A model generated the notes under the pieces. That model made no database searches, had not been told where the DNA came from, and was given only the letters and a program-made list of their open reading frames with translations. From positions 87,714,888 to 87,778,887 of the forward strand of contig NC_084796.1 in assembly GCF_963169125.1 (NCBI RefSeq): DNA of 64,000 nucleotides, read 5' to 3'. A program made the translations under genes and the position numbers. This DNA comes from Humulus lupulus. Its lineage: Eukaryota > Streptophyta > Magnoliopsida > Rosales > Cannabaceae. Within the stretch, counting starts at the first letter, position 1; every line of letters starts with the position of its first letter. Positions 20,006 to 32,850 of this stretch are shown here, piece after piece.

Positions 20006-23000
20006 GCAGGCTCTAAACCGCAACTGCGTGCCCATAGCCTTCTGCAGGCTCTCCCAAAACTTGGAGGTGAAGGTGAGGTCTCTGTCGGATACTATCGACC
20101 TCGGAGCCCCATGAAGTCGAACAATCTCCTTCACATATAACTCGGCATACTGCTCCATAGTATAAGTCGTCCTAACTGGTAGAAAGTGGGTGAACTTGGT
20201 ATACCTATCCACAATCACCCACACCGAGTCATGCTGTCCCACGGTCTTCGGCAAGCCAACCACGAAGTCCATGGTAATATCCTCCCACTTCCACTCTGGA
20301 ATCCCTAGAGGCTGTAGCAACCCTGCTGGCCTCTGATGTTCAGCCTTAACCTGCTGACACGTTAAACATTTGGCCACATAATCCACCACATCCCTATTCA
20401 TGGCTGACCACCAATACAAAGCTCTCAGATCTTGGTAGATCTTCGTCGTACCCGGATGCAAGGAATAGGGAGTGGTATGTGATTCATCTAAAATCTCCCA
20501 TCGGATATCAAAATCCATCGGAACACAAATCCGACCCTTTTACTTCAGCAACCCCATCTCTAAAATAGAAAAGTCCTTAGTCACTCCGACTAAGACATTC
20601 TCTCTGTGACCTCTCAACTGGGAATCTTCCCCCAACACCTCCTTGATCCTCTCGAGGAGTGTAGACTGAAGAGTGATGTTGGCTAACCGGCCAACCACCA
20701 ACTCTATACCCGCTCTAGTCATCTCCTCAGCTAGCTTATCGGATACCTGTCTCTAACTGAACAATTGTCCTCAGCCTTTCCGACTTAATGCATCAGCCAC
20801 TACATTAGCCTTCCCAGGATGGTATAGGATATCACAGTCATAATCCTTAACCAACTCTAGCCACCGTCTCAGGCACATATTCAGATCCTTCTGAGTAAAG
20901 AAGTACTTCAAACTTTTATGGTCGATGTATATCTCGCACTTCTCACCATACAAATAATGTCTCCAAATCTTAAGTACGAATACCACCGCTGCCAACTCCA
21001 GATCATGCGTGGGATATCTCTGCTCATACTCCTTTAACTACCTCGATGCGTAGGCTATCACCTTACCATAGTCCTTGAAAACCTTATTCATCATATCCAT
21101 AAAAGTTGTTGGGGCATTACTTAATCCAAAGGACATGACCAGGAATTCATAGTGTCCATACCTTGTGCAGAAAGTGGTCTTTGGTATGTCCTCCTCTTTG
21201 ATCCTTAACTGATGGTAACCTAACCGGAGATCAATCTTGGAAAACACCGTACTTCCCTGTAGTTGGTCAAAAAAATCATCAATCCTAGGTAGTGGATACT
21301 TATTCTTAATGGTCAACTTGTTCAGCTCCATGTAATCAATACACATCCTAAGGGATCCATCCTTCTTCTTGACGAACAACACTGGAGCACCCTATGGCGA
21401 GAAACTTGGTCTGATGAACCCCAAATCCAATAACTCATGTAACTGAATCTTCAACTCTTTCAACTCTGCCAGAGCCATTTATAAGGTGTCCTAGATACTG
21501 GCTCCGCCCCTGGTACCAACTCTATAATGAATTCAATCTCCCGCTGCGGTGACAAACCTGGCAGATCTGCTGAAATAAATCTGGAAACTCACACACTAGT
21601 CTAGTCTCTCCCGGTCCAACCGACACAACCTTGGAGGTATCCACAACATTCGCTAGGAATCCCATGCAACCTTCCTGCATCAGGTCTCTAGCCTTCAGTG
21701 CCGAAATTATAGGCACCTGCGGTCCACTAACCATCCCCACAAATACGAAGGGTACCTCATCTTCTAGTTCAAAAGTCACCATTCTTCGCTTGCAGTCAAT
21801 CGTTGCCCCATACTTCGATAACCAATCCATCCCTAAAATCATATCAAAGTCAACCATCGCAAGCTCAATCAGATCAGCAGACAATTCCCTACCATCTAAC
21901 TCTACTGGTAAAACTCTAATCCATCTCCTAGAGACTACCAGCTCCCCAGTTGGCAACAAAGTTTGAAAACCCCTAGCATACAAAGCACTAGGTCTACACA
22001 GCTGATCTATCACCCTAGCAGACACAAATGAATGGGTAGCTCCCGAATCAATCAATGTAGTATACAAAGAACCACCACTAGAAATCTGACCTGTCACAAC
22101 TGAAGGGCTAGCCTCCGCCTCATTCTGAGTCAAAGTAAACACTCTGGCAGGAGCGAGACCGTCACCCTGCTTCAGTTCCTCCTTCCTGACTTGTGGGCAC
22201 TCCTTCTTTAAATGATTGGCACTCCCACAGACAAATCAGGCTCTGATCCTGCACTCACCCTAGTATCATCGTCTACACTGAGGACACACTGGAAAGCTCC
22301 TCCAGTTTTCACTTCCGCCCAGACGGCCACTAAAAGCACCCCGTGCCCTCCTATCAGAACTGGGAGGAACAAAGGAATCTGGAGCCTTGTCCACAACCTG
22401 AGCATAGGTAGTAGTCTTTGGATCCAAAGTGATATTCACATCACGAGCGATCATAACATTCAATCCCTGTACAAACCTATCTCATCTTGCCGCATCTGTC
22501 GGCACTAAATCTGGCGCAAACTTTGCCAACCGGTCAAATTTCAGGGCATACTTTGTCATGGTCAACCAATTATGAGTTAGGTTAATGAACTCGTCAACCT
22601 TTGCAGCTCAGACTGCCACACTATAATATTTCTCGTTGAAGATGTTCTTGAATTCTTCCCAGGTCATGACTACCACATTCCTTCTCTGAACCACTACATC
22701 CCACCAAATGCGGGTATCCTCTCTAAACATGTAACTGGCACAGGAAACTCTCTCATTCCCCTCAACCCTCATGAAATCTAGGATAGAGGAAACCATATTC
22801 ATCCACTGCTCTGCCCGCAGTGGGTCTGGTCCACCCTCGAAGGTGGGAGGATGCTGCTTCCTGAACCTTTCATACAAAGATTCCCACCTGTTCTCCATCA
22901 CGGGCTGAATCGGTACTGGTGCCACAACCTACAGAACTGGCAACCCACTGACTTGTGGAGGGGCCTGCTGCCTCAACTGTCGAAGTTCTTCTTCTGTTCA

Positions 23001-23123
23001 CTGCAATCTTGCTTCCATTTTGGCAAACATCTGTTGCCAATTCTGTGGGGCAGGTGGAGGGTCCTGACCTTGATTTTCATCCTTGGCCCGACTGCCGTGG
23101 AGTCTAGATGATTGTCGAGGCAT
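20006..23123 (-). pseudogene. gag-pol: G gag-pol remnant
   Basis: Starts at ATG 23123. Gag core 22608-22925 ([31 protein letters not shown]). Protease 21522-22142 with an intact [12 protein letters not shown] 21038-21382 is open from [16 protein letters not shown] to FKDY and then joins directly to GKVIAYASR: the part with the catalytic FIDD box and the start of RNase H is deleted. RNase H continues to DALSRKG. Integrase zinc finger and core ([25 protein letters not shown]) run to 19916-20518. Dead element. Confidence 0.85.
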
Positions 23124-23445
23124 CACAACAATATGCCTGCAATAAAAGATGCCGCTCATTAGGCATGATAACAAAATCCAAAACCACCTCCCAATTCACA
23201 TCAGCCAACCATTACAACGATCCACATAATACACAAATAGCATATAACACTCAACGGGCCATGCCTTGGCATCATGCATATGTTAACTTATTCATCATGC
23301 TCTGTATGAAATAAACAAGCAAACAGGCATGTGAGCACATATTCAGCATATAAGTCAACCATTACCAACCTACCTTGAGTCGAGCTTGTCACTGACAGCG
23401 AGCGTACATGTTCGGTCAATCTCCAGGAACCATAAACCTTGGCTC

Positions 23446-23458
23446 GCTCTGATACCAA
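23446..23458 (-). promoter_or_regulatory. Primer binding site of G
   Basis: On the minus strand it reads TTGGTATCAGAGC, an exact complement of the initiator methionine tRNA 3' end, two bases from the LTR. Confidence 0.88.
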
Positions 23459-23460
23459 GT

Positions 23461-25824
23461 TGTAACGCCCGACTACCTTAGAGCCATTACTAAGTGAGTA
23501 TAACAACGTGCAATTAACTCGCTAATTGAGGTTTTAAGGAAAAAGTGTGATTAAACGATAAACCTGAGTAATAAACTTTGAAAATAATTCCATTTACTAA
23601 AAATCATAAAGTGTTTAACATTTGGGATCCCAAAATACTGTTTAGAAATATTTACAACTCAAAAATATAATCAGAGTTGGCTAAACGACAAAATCTAGGT
23701 TCAGTACAATCGTCTCCCAAAATACCCCTGGCCGTGGTGGCTGGGCAGGCCAAACATGTACGTGCCGCTTCACGCTCTGCGTACTCATGGTTGGTCGACT
23801 TTCCCCTTGCCCTTACCTGTACCACAAAGCACCCGTGAGCCGAAGCACAGCAAGAAAACCCTCACAAGCAGATAACATATGCATATCAAACACTTAGCAT
23901 ATAAACAGGACATCAATAGGCTATACACATACGGCCATGCCATCCCAGGCGCTTTACCAGGCCCTGGGTTTGCGGTCCACGCAGTAAGGATATCCCAGGT
24001 ATCCTTTAGGGTCTCGCCCTGGCAACTCGCACTCCGCGTGCTAAACGCTGCTCCCGGACCCTTGTCGCACTCGGCCTTGCACTCCACGTGCTTAACGCCG
24101 TTCTCGGCCCCTTGCCGTTCCCGGCCTTTCCGACCTTCACACATATGCATACATAGCATAATAAAGAAAATAACAAACATGAATAAACTCAATCAAAGGG
24201 CTACGCCCTGCAACACAATCATATAGGGCCTTGCCCTGCATACAAGCTCTGTGGGAATAGCAGTTTTCTTACCTGTGTCCCGAGCTTCCCAAGCACCGCG
24301 ATCACGAGCACAGTCCTCTAACCCGAGCCTCGCTGAAAACCTAGTCACAACACATACATAGCACTCTCATTACTAATCAATTTATAATCATCCCACGGAA
24401 CCAATCCCGTGCTCTCAGGACCTCCCGTTTCCCCCCACAAGGTAGCAAAAGCATCCCCCGAGCCCCCTAGGAAAAAGCCTAAAAACTAAAAATTTCCCCT
24501 GCCCAGAAATGGCCTAGCGCCACAACACTCCCCTATAGGGGCCGCAACGCCCAGAATGGTGCCCTTCCCTGATGCATCCTAGCGCCGCGGCACAGAAGAA
24601 CAGGGTCGTAGCGCCCATACACGAACCCAGAAATCTGGGTTTTTCCCCAACATTTTCCCAAGCCAAAACACTTCCAAATCATTACCAAGACATACCTAAA
24701 TCTGAAATTCATTCCAAAACCCCAAATAGACCATATGGCAACCCAAAAACATCAATAACAAACCCAAACATACATTCAAACCCAAGATTCACAAATTGGT
24801 TAAAATCTTCATAAAACTTAAACCAGAACTTACAAAACTTAAACCTCCCTTCAGAAATCTTAAACAGCACATAAATCAACCTCAAAGATGCACGAAATTC
24901 TTACCTCAAACTAAAATTCGACTCTGAGCTTCTTTCAAATCCAACTCCAAGCTTGATTTCCTTTGATTCTCAAGCTAAACCTAGCCAAGCTTCATCCCAA
25001 GAATCCACCAAGAAAAAACACATATCAGCTCATAACCTTAACATTTCTCAGCAAAATTCAATCAAGAAACTGATTGAAACTTACCTTTGAGCCTAGGTCA
25101 ATCTCCCAATTCCTAGCCTTGAATCCCTTGATCAATGGTCTAAAATTCTTCAAATTCGGCCACCTTAGAGAGGGAGAGGGAGAGCACCGAGTGGGAGAGA
25201 AAGAGAGCAAATTGTTTCCCTTTTTCCTCCTTCTGTTTTTTCCAAAGTACTCTAGTATCTCCCAGCCCCTTAACTAAGTGCACCCAGCTGCGAAATGACC
25301 CAATTGCCCCCAAAGTTAACTTAAGTCTTCACATGCCACCAAGGGCGATTTAGTCTTTTGACATATCCCACTAAATCCTCGAGTATACCTAAAAATCCTC
25401 ATTTAATCCCGACACGACTAAACCATTACTGAATTACTAACCACTACTCAGTAATTCCCGAACACATTATAATATTCCCAAAATACCCCTAAGCTCCCCC
25501 CCAAGCCGAGTATTTGACCCCGTTGTGACTTTCTAGCTAAACAACTCCGTAGGACCACCTCGGATCGTGCACCGCGATCATATCACCACCCACACGTGGT
25601 ATCAATCACAATACACATAAATATAACATTTATGCCCTCAGCGGGCTAAAATTACAAATATGCCCCTAACAATCAAATGGGGCCCACATGCATATTTAAT
25701 TCACCTAAACATGCATTTCTAATCACATATTCATTAAATTCACATATTAATACAATAGCAATTATTGCCCTCCAAGCACGCTAATCAAGGCCCCAAGCCT
25801 TATTAGCAAATTTGGGTCGCTACA
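23461..25824 (-). repeat. 5' LTR of G (2364 bp)
   Basis: Plus-strand view starts TGTAACGCCCGACTACC and ends GGGTCGCTACA. It contains the TGGGATCCCA palindrome (23623-23632), the conserved block near 23830-23860 (TTTCTTGCTG and GGCTCACGGGTGC on the minus strand), and a GC-rich word cassette (24511-24617, TAGCGCC and GCCGCGGC). TGGGT (25825-25829) would be the target duplication. The partner is lost. Confidence 0.88.
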
Positions 25825-26475
25825 TGGGTTTCTTTTATTCCCTTAAGATTTTTGTTTGAGTTTACTCTCATTACATATTTATTTTGGTAATTTTTTATTT
25901 GATTTGAATGTTATTTCAAAATTTTATTTTTGGTGATTTTATTTTGCTCGGCTTAGTTTCATTGTTATATCTCGGTTTAATTTTCACAAAGAGATTTAGT
26001 TTAGTTTTTAATTTGTTGTTATGTTTGGTTTAATTTTATTGTTTTTTAATTTACTAATAAATAAGAATTCATTAAATTATATAAATTGGAGGGCATTTTG
26101 GTCATATTTAAGAAAAGGTTGACCAAAATTGGACTCAGGGGTACTGTTTTGTTCCATTTTGCAAAACGCATAGTTTAAATTGTTATTTTATAAAAAAGAG
26201 GGTCTAATCGATAACTTTTGCACAATAGAGGGTTCAAAATAGTATTTTTCCTGATAATAAAACAATAAAAGAAAAGTAAGTGCCTAAACTATTATTGATT
26301 AGAAAATTGTTATTAATTAATTAATAATACTATTATAATTTAATAAAAACTCAGAATAATATAGAGATAAAATTCACATTTAAAAGTAAATAAAGTGTTT
26401 GTTATAAAAAAAAAATGTAATTAAAGTATAACCAATAACCAATCTAGAGTATGACACAAGATAACATAGGAAGAA
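25825..26475. other. AT-rich flank of G
   Basis: No coding or repeat structure is recognised. Long T and A runs. It may be the older DNA into which G inserted. Confidence 0.4.
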
Positions 26476-27092
26476 ATGACAAAATTGAATTGGGCAGTGG
26501 TGTTGTTATTCGTTATTTCTTGGCGCATTTGGTTCAGACACAATAAGTTTGGCCATGACGGAGTTTGTTTCTCAGTAGGTATGGTGTTGAATTGGGAAGT
26601 GGATTACTTGGGCAAGTTTCTTATGGCTAATCAAGAAGTTGCTTAGAATCACCCTTTGCCAGTTCATCATCAATCCTGGACTCCTACTCCAACTGATTTT
26701 GGCAAGAATAATAGTGATGCGATAGTAGATACCCACAATGGGTCCATTGGCCTTAGGGCGGTGCTTCGTGATTGCAGTGACAATATCATTACCTTTTATG
26801 TCTGCCCATAGTGAGCTACTTTCAAACCCAAGATTACAGAGTTCAAAGCCTTGCTTTTTGGAGTCAAGTTGGGGCATAGTTTGGGTCATATGAAGGTGGT
26901 TGTGGCATCTGATTGTTAAGTTGTAGAGATGCTTCCTTTGTTGGCATAGTGGCTAATGATATCGTGTTATTGTGTAATGAGTTTGCTAATGTTCATTTTA
27001 GTTTTTGGCTTAGAGAACTTAATGGGGTGGTTCATGCATTAGCCTCTTTAGCCATTTCTATGGATAATGAGCATGTTTGGTGGCCTGGGTAC
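26476..27092 (+). pseudogene. RNase H-like (RVT_3) domain pseudogene, LINE or LINE-derived
   Basis: In one frame WAVVLLFVISWRIWFRHNKFGHDG, split here as WRIWFRHNKFG and VLNWEVDYLGKF, leads into an RNase H-type region (GLRAVLRDCSDN, ITEFKALLFGVKLG). After stops it moves to another frame (GIVANDIVLLCNEFANVHF, WLRELNGVVHALASLA, VWWPGY). This layout matches the C-terminal RNase H of plant L1-type LINEs and related domesticated genes. At least four stops or shifts. It ends where the LTR-like sequence starts at 27093. Confidence 0.6.
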
Positions 27093-28590
27093 TGATAAGT
27101 GTCGATTTTTTCTATATTTAATTCATTATTCTTCTTTGATTATGTTCTTGATTATTTATTTATATATTTAATTAGTTTATTTTGTATTTTAGGAGTTTGG
27201 AGATAGTATGGGTGAAAAATAATGAATTTGTGATGTTTTAAACGTAATGGTTAAACTTGGTATTACAAGTCTGAAAATTTACGCTCGATTTTGACATTGC
27301 TCCAGAGATCTTTTGGGAATTGTACAAGAAATAGAAGTTTTAAATATTTTCCTTAGCTTTCCAAATCACTTTAAATCTGTTGACGCAGTTTTTCGTCAAC
27401 AGTGGATTAAGGAATCCGAAAATAGAGATATTAGGCTTTTGCAAAACCGTAATTTGACAAGTAAGAAATATCAAGAACCCTCACATAGTTTCTATGTGGT
27501 TCAGTGATTAAAATCCACCTAGTCCACGAGTCACTCTTATTAATCTATTTTTTTCTCCGTGAGATTGTTTGTGACAATTTCACTAGAGTTTTAGTGTACA
27601 AAATATTGATGCCCCTTTCTGTCCATTATCCCCTGCATTTTTAGGAAATTCTATTTGGACAGTTTCGGGTAACCATGCATAAAAATGGTAACATACATTT
27701 TTGGGTAACATCTCATTTACATAAATTCATTAATGCCTCTTGATTTTATGCCCATAATATCGGGTAATAAATACAGAATAATATCTAAACATTAATGAGC
27801 GTATAAAGAATCTTCGAGTCTTTTAGGATCCTTCAATATGCGTCATGACCAGGCTTCCGTGAACTGAATACTTCCTTCGAGCTGGGTGTTGAATAACTAA
27901 CCTGAACTGACACGGGTAATGTTCAGAGTTTCATGATGGTGATCTAACTCTCGAGCATCTTGAACTAAGTTGTTGGCGCAAGAGGCGATCGGGAGAGTAA
28001 CTGATTGTCGTAAGCTATCAAGTTTGAGTCAAACTGTTCACTCCAGAGCTAGCTAAAAGCTCTATCTGTATGCTTTCTTCATATGCTTGTTTGCTAGTTG
28101 TACCCCGTGCTGAGTAATTTAGCTCGTATTTTTGGGGTACAAAAAAATCGTCCAATTTCGAGTTATATCAAGAAAGTTATGGTTAAAATACCATCAACAG
28201 CTACAGCAAAGGAAAATCTCAGTTGCATAGGAAATTGAAGAGTAGAAGGCAGCGAATCCAAGCCATGGCAGAGACATAGGCCATGACTAGACGAAAGACA
28301 CAATTTCCAGTTTATATCGACCAGATATTTTTATGATGATTAACTGTTCAAAAGGCACGATTTGCCCATTTTAAAATGATCAGTTATGTATATGGCCGAA
28401 ACCAATTTTTGGTTTCTCGTACAGACACAATTTTGTCCAATTTATTACGAGTTATCTACAAAGGAGTGTGGTAGTACATTCAATTCACAAACTATTGTGA
28501 TTATCACAGGTATTGCTTAACACGTATGGTTTCATTGTCTTTGTATATTTTCTATGTGATATGTTCTGAACAGTTGTGTTAAATTCGAAC
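27093..28590 (+). repeat. Old LTR-like sequence, interrupted by a Tat solo LTR
   Basis: Starts TGATAAGTGTCG at 27093. If the insert 27378-28144 and one AAATC are removed, the two sides read through as CTTTAAATCGTCC followed by a typical LTR phrase (GAGTTATATCAAGAAAG, TTATGG). Right end uncertain. No ORF. Confidence 0.45.
27378..28144 (-). repeat. Solo LTR of the Tat family
   Basis: Plus-strand start TGTTGACGCAG. It contains CACCTAGTCCACGAGTC, the reverse complement of the block in the LTR at 2447-3137. The end is near GGGGTACA at 28134-28141, followed by a short A run. Target duplication AAATC at 27373-27377 and 28145-28149. No internal sequence is attached, so it is a solo LTR. Confidence 0.7.
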
Positions 28591-29200
28591 AAGCTTTGGT
28601 TATTTGGCAAGTGACCGAGGACTTACCTCATCAATCACTTGGGGGGCACATAGGGTATACATCGCCATAATGTAATCAAAAGAGTAAAAAGCACAACTGA
28701 GTAGTACTTTGAAATTTTTTCAAATTTCTAAAGTGTTGGTGCTTCGTTTGTTTGTTCAAACACTAAAGAGGAAAAATGACAAGTATGACATGAAAATGTT
28801 GTACCTAAGAAAACATATATAACAATTAATTGTTGTATCTAGTCAAATTAACGAGTATCGTATTGTATGTAATGCAATAAAAATATTACAATAATACCCA
28901 AGATTAAATGTTTCTCGGTTAGCTATTGTCGTTGCATCACGGGCCTTATGGCTCAGCTATTGTCTTTGCATCGTGGACCTTATGGACCAGGTGTCTAGAA
29001 TATGTAAAAATGATAAAGGAACTATTTCCTTACTGGTTGACTGCATCATCCTCGATCTGATCCTAGCCTTGGTCACCGACAGGATTCAGGGCAATCTCTG
29101 GACCATGGTTCTCTTGGGACGCAACAACAAGTTCCTCCTCCTATCATGAGCAGCGCATTTGTCAATTTTTTTATCCCGGAGGTTGGTAGGAAAATAGTTG
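28591..29200 (+). other. Unassigned sequence before the Tat pol
   Basis: Contains a G-rich stretch (CACTTGGGGGGCACA near 28638) and two related GGTTAGCTATTGTCGTTGCAT-like phrases near 28918-28965. Probably the decayed end of Tat gag, but I cannot show it. Confidence 0.3.
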
Positions 29201-31355
29201 AGGTTTTCATCCTTGTTGTTTCTCCAAGACATGAAAAAAAATTGAAGACATAGAAGAAGTTCGACTCAACCAGAATGAACCAACTAAGATAGTAAAAATT
29301 GGGAAAAACTTAGTGGTGGAAATCAAGTCTGAACTTATAAGTTTTTTGAGAAAGAACCAAGATGTGTTCGCCTGGTTGCACAAGGACAAGGTGGACATCA
29401 GCCCTACTGTGTTCAGCATGCCTTGAACATTGTGAAGGAAAATTTCAAACCCGTACAACTATAAAGGAGATTGCTCGACAAGGAAATGTCTAAGGCCTTG
29501 AAAGAGAAAGTTAATTGGCTAAAGAAGAATAGGTTCATAAGAGTAGCCTTTTACCTTGAGTGGGTTTTAAACCTTGTTCTAGTGCAAATCCCAATGGAAA
29601 ATGGAGGACATGTGTTAACTTCACAGATCTAAACAAAGCATGCCCCAAAGACTGATTTCCTCTACCAATAATGGACCAGCTGGTCGACGCTACTGCAAGG
29701 CACGAAATCCTTACATTTATGGATGCCTACTTGGGGTACAATCAAATCAGCATGCACCCTCCTGACGAGGAGCATACCAGCTTTAGAACCAACAAAAGCT
29801 TATACTGTTATACAGTAATGCCTTTTGGACTAAAAAATGTTGGTACAACGTGCTAGCAGTTGGTAAATATGATGTTCAAGAATCACATAGGCCACAACAT
29901 TGAAGTCTATGTTGATGATATGGTGGTCAAGTTAAAAAAGGTAGGGGGCACGTTCAAGATCTAGCATAATACTTTACCATTTTGAAGCATTACAATATGA
30001 ATCTAAACTTTTAAAGTGCTCGTTTGGGGTAGACTCGGGCAAGTTTCTTGGTCTCATCATCAATTCAAGAGGTATTGAAGCTAACCCAGAGAAAATCAAA
30101 GCTTTGATTGACATGAAAGCCCCAACCAAGATAAAAGAAGTGCAAAGCCTTACTGGACGAATTGTAGCTCTTAGTAGACTTGTCTTAAAGTCAACAGATA
30201 AATGCATTCCATTCTTCAACCTATTGTTAAGAGGAAATAAAAAGTTTGAATGGACAGAAGAATGAGAGAAGGCTTCCCAAGCACCTAAAGAGCACCTAGC
30301 GCAGCCACCGGTCTTGTCCAATCTCATCGATGGGGAAATTATTTATTTGTATCTAGCAGTTATGGAACATGTTGTTAGTGCAGCTCTTATCAGAGGAGCA
30401 GAAAAAGTCCAGCATCCAGTATACTACTTCAGCAAAAAGGTTGATTAGAGCAGAAACACGATACCCACTAATTGAAAAATTGGCTTACTACCTACTACTG
30501 GCAGCAAGAAAGTTAAGGCCCTATTTCCAAGCTCACCCTACCATAGTTTTATCCAACCAACCCCTCAGGCAAGTGTTACAAAAACCAGAGGCATCAGGTC
30601 GACTACTCAAATGGGCAGTAGAGTTAGGGCAATATGAAATATCCTACCAGCCACGAACTATTATCAAAGGACAAGGACTAGCAGACTTTATTGTTGAATG
30701 AACAGTGGTATCAGAGGAAAATGAGCAGTGAAAAGCTCCAGAAAAAGATGAAGAAATATGGCCAACATGGAAGTTATTTGTAGATGGATCCTCAAATGAA
30801 CACAACTCTTGAGCTGGAACAATTTTAATCACTCTTGAAAGGCAACACATTCATTGTTCCCTAAGGTTTGGAATCGAGCCACAAAAAATGAAGCAGAATA
30901 TGAAGCCCTGCTAGAAGGATTGAGACTTGCTAGAGATGTCAAAGCCTTTTCGATAAAGATCTGCAGCGACTCACAACTGGTTGTGAACCAGTTACTAGGG
31001 GAATACCAGGCTCGAGGCATAAAGATGGCCTCTTATCTCAGCAAAGCTAAAGATCTTCTGGCATAGTTCAAGGAATTTACTATACAGCAAGTATCACGTG
31101 ATCAGAACTCCAATGTTGGTGCCTTAGCTAAGATAGCAAGTGCCGAAGATGTAGACACACTAAACATAATACCTGTTGAGCATCTCGCCCAACCAAGTAT
31201 TAATGAAACAAAGACAACATTATTGCTTGATAATACCCGATCTTGGATGACTCCAATTGCAACATATCTGGAGCAAAGAATTTTGTCTCAAGATAGAAAT
31301 GAAGCTCAGAAAATGTCAAGGCAAGTTGCTAGGTATGCAATCATTGACGGGGTAA
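29201..31355 (+). pseudogene. pol: Tat-lineage Gypsy pol: RT, RNase H and second (archaeal-type) RNase H
   Basis: Frames in order: linker (VRLNQNEPTKIVKIGKN), reverse transcriptase from 29450 with FMDAYLGYNQI, MPFGLKNVG and the YVDD box at 29908-29919, RNase H to 30700 (TRYPLIEKLAYY, GRLLKWAVELGQYEI, GLADFIVE). Then a second RNase H opens LFVDGSSN near 30771 and continues EAEYEALLEGLRLA and SDSQLVVNQ to about 31180. Tandem RNase H domains are a hallmark of the Tat clade. The gene stops at 31355, before the integrase. Multiple stops and shifts. Confidence 0.82.
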
Positions 31356-31865
31356 TGTAACTGATATTTGAATGTATTTTCCAGTATTATTTGAATTTGT
31401 AAATAGTTGTAACAATCCCACACTACATGTGTGGGGCCTAGATCAATTTGTAAGGGCCCATAGCCCATTAAGAGACTTTATAATAGAGATCTCTCTTAGT
31501 CATTATCTCTAAGTTCAAATCAGAAGCTGAAATGAAGCGCACTTTACATACAAAACCCTAATGAATTGTATTCTCTCTCAGGCTTAAGAAGCTCAGTTGA
31601 ACCCTGTTTCTTCTTGATCTTCGGTCTGAGGCGTCTTTTATTAATAAAAGTGCAAGTAGACGTAGGTCATTACCAACTATTGGGGTCGAACCACTATAAA
31701 TTCTTTTTGTCATTTACTTGATTTTAGTTCTTTAAATCTAGTTCTGTCGTATAAGTTGACTCAGTGTGTTGAACAAAAGGCTGGTCGATAGTCTATTATC
31801 ATCTTAGAATTTCTATTCAACTAATAATTTTTAACTTTAGGTTTTTGTGATAATTTTCAATTAAG
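31356..31865 (+). repeat. LTR-like fragment interrupting the Tat pol
   Basis: Begins TGTAACTGAT exactly where pol stops. It has TATA-like CTTTATAATAG (31476) and AATAAAAG (31653), so it looks like an LTR in plus orientation. The right boundary is not clear: GGTAA occurs at 31351 and 31866, but the sequence before the second copy does not end in CA. Confidence 0.4.
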
Positions 31866-32850
31866 GGTAATGTCAAAGGTGTCTTTAATTGTGATGGAGA
31901 ATCTAATAGTTCGAGTCAATTTTCCTGAGCACGTGGAGTTTCCAAATATAGAAACTCTGGGTGTGACTCCCTTTCTACGCCTTTACTCTACTATTCTTTG
32001 TCTTTGCTTCCATGTTGACATAATCAACTTATGGGAGAGGCTTCTTCTACGTTCGATCTTTGGCAAGAACAACCTTTGACAAAAGCAATATTTGACAAGA
32101 TTCGATAGTGGGTACCTGCAAGAAAATTCTCTGATGTTTAAGTCAGTAGCAATATGGTAAAGACTCGAAAAGAACTCTCTCAACTACGAGTGGAATCAGT
32201 TATTTATAGCGAAAGAAAATAGGAAAGGGTTAGAAAGGACTTATTGTCATTGGTCCATGTGTCTACCCCAAGTTCAATTGCTCTCAAATTATAACTGATT
32301 CCTCCCGAACCAATTCAAATTGGTCGCCTCTGCGCAGAAACCGAAGCCTCTGCCTCTATTTTGCCTCTTGCATGATTTCTTTCTCCTCTTACCATTTAGT
32401 GAAATGTGCATTTTGACGCTCCAACTGATAACAATCAAACATCTCTTCTCCATAAATAATCACGTGATTATCACACTCTTATGTTGCAAATAAACATTTT
32501 CATGTGAATTATTAATAGAACATATAAAAGGAAATAATTAATTTGAGGACAAAATACCCTCACAATAACCTAGGTTAAATGAATCGCACGCTTGTTGGGT
32601 TTGATACTTAGATTAACTCATCTCCATAGAAATTAATTTTTTTACTATATTAAACCTAAAGTGCTTTTCCATTAGGTTGTTTAGTAGAAAGAATCTGTTA
32701 AGAGCGTTTCGCTTTAAGAAAGTATATTATGAGGATTTGAGATAATGACTGCTTATGTGTTATCTGCGGTGTTAATAATTTGATTTGGGATAGGGAATAT
32801 TATTAATCACTGTTAATCTTGAATAAATGTTGAAGGTGGAGAATAACTCT
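31866..32850. other. Non-coding, unassigned
   Basis: AT-rich, short ORFs only. A reversed TATA-like motif lies near 32210. I recognise nothing with confidence. Confidence 0.3.

Larger units (their letters stand above)
20006..25824 (-). mobile_element. Ty3/Gypsy chromovirus G (Tekay), 3'-truncated
   Basis: On the minus strand: 5' LTR (25824 to 23461), primer site, gag, protease, RT, RNase H and the first part of integrase, then loss of the integrase end, chromodomain and 3' LTR at the breakpoint near 20004-20014. Belongs to the same LTR subfamily as F (TGTAACGCCC, CTACCTTAGAGCC). Confidence 0.88.

Noticed and set aside
31351..31870. GGTAA pair as target duplication of a solo LTR
   Set aside because: Sequence before the second GGTAA does not end in CA and the Tat pol does not continue after it.
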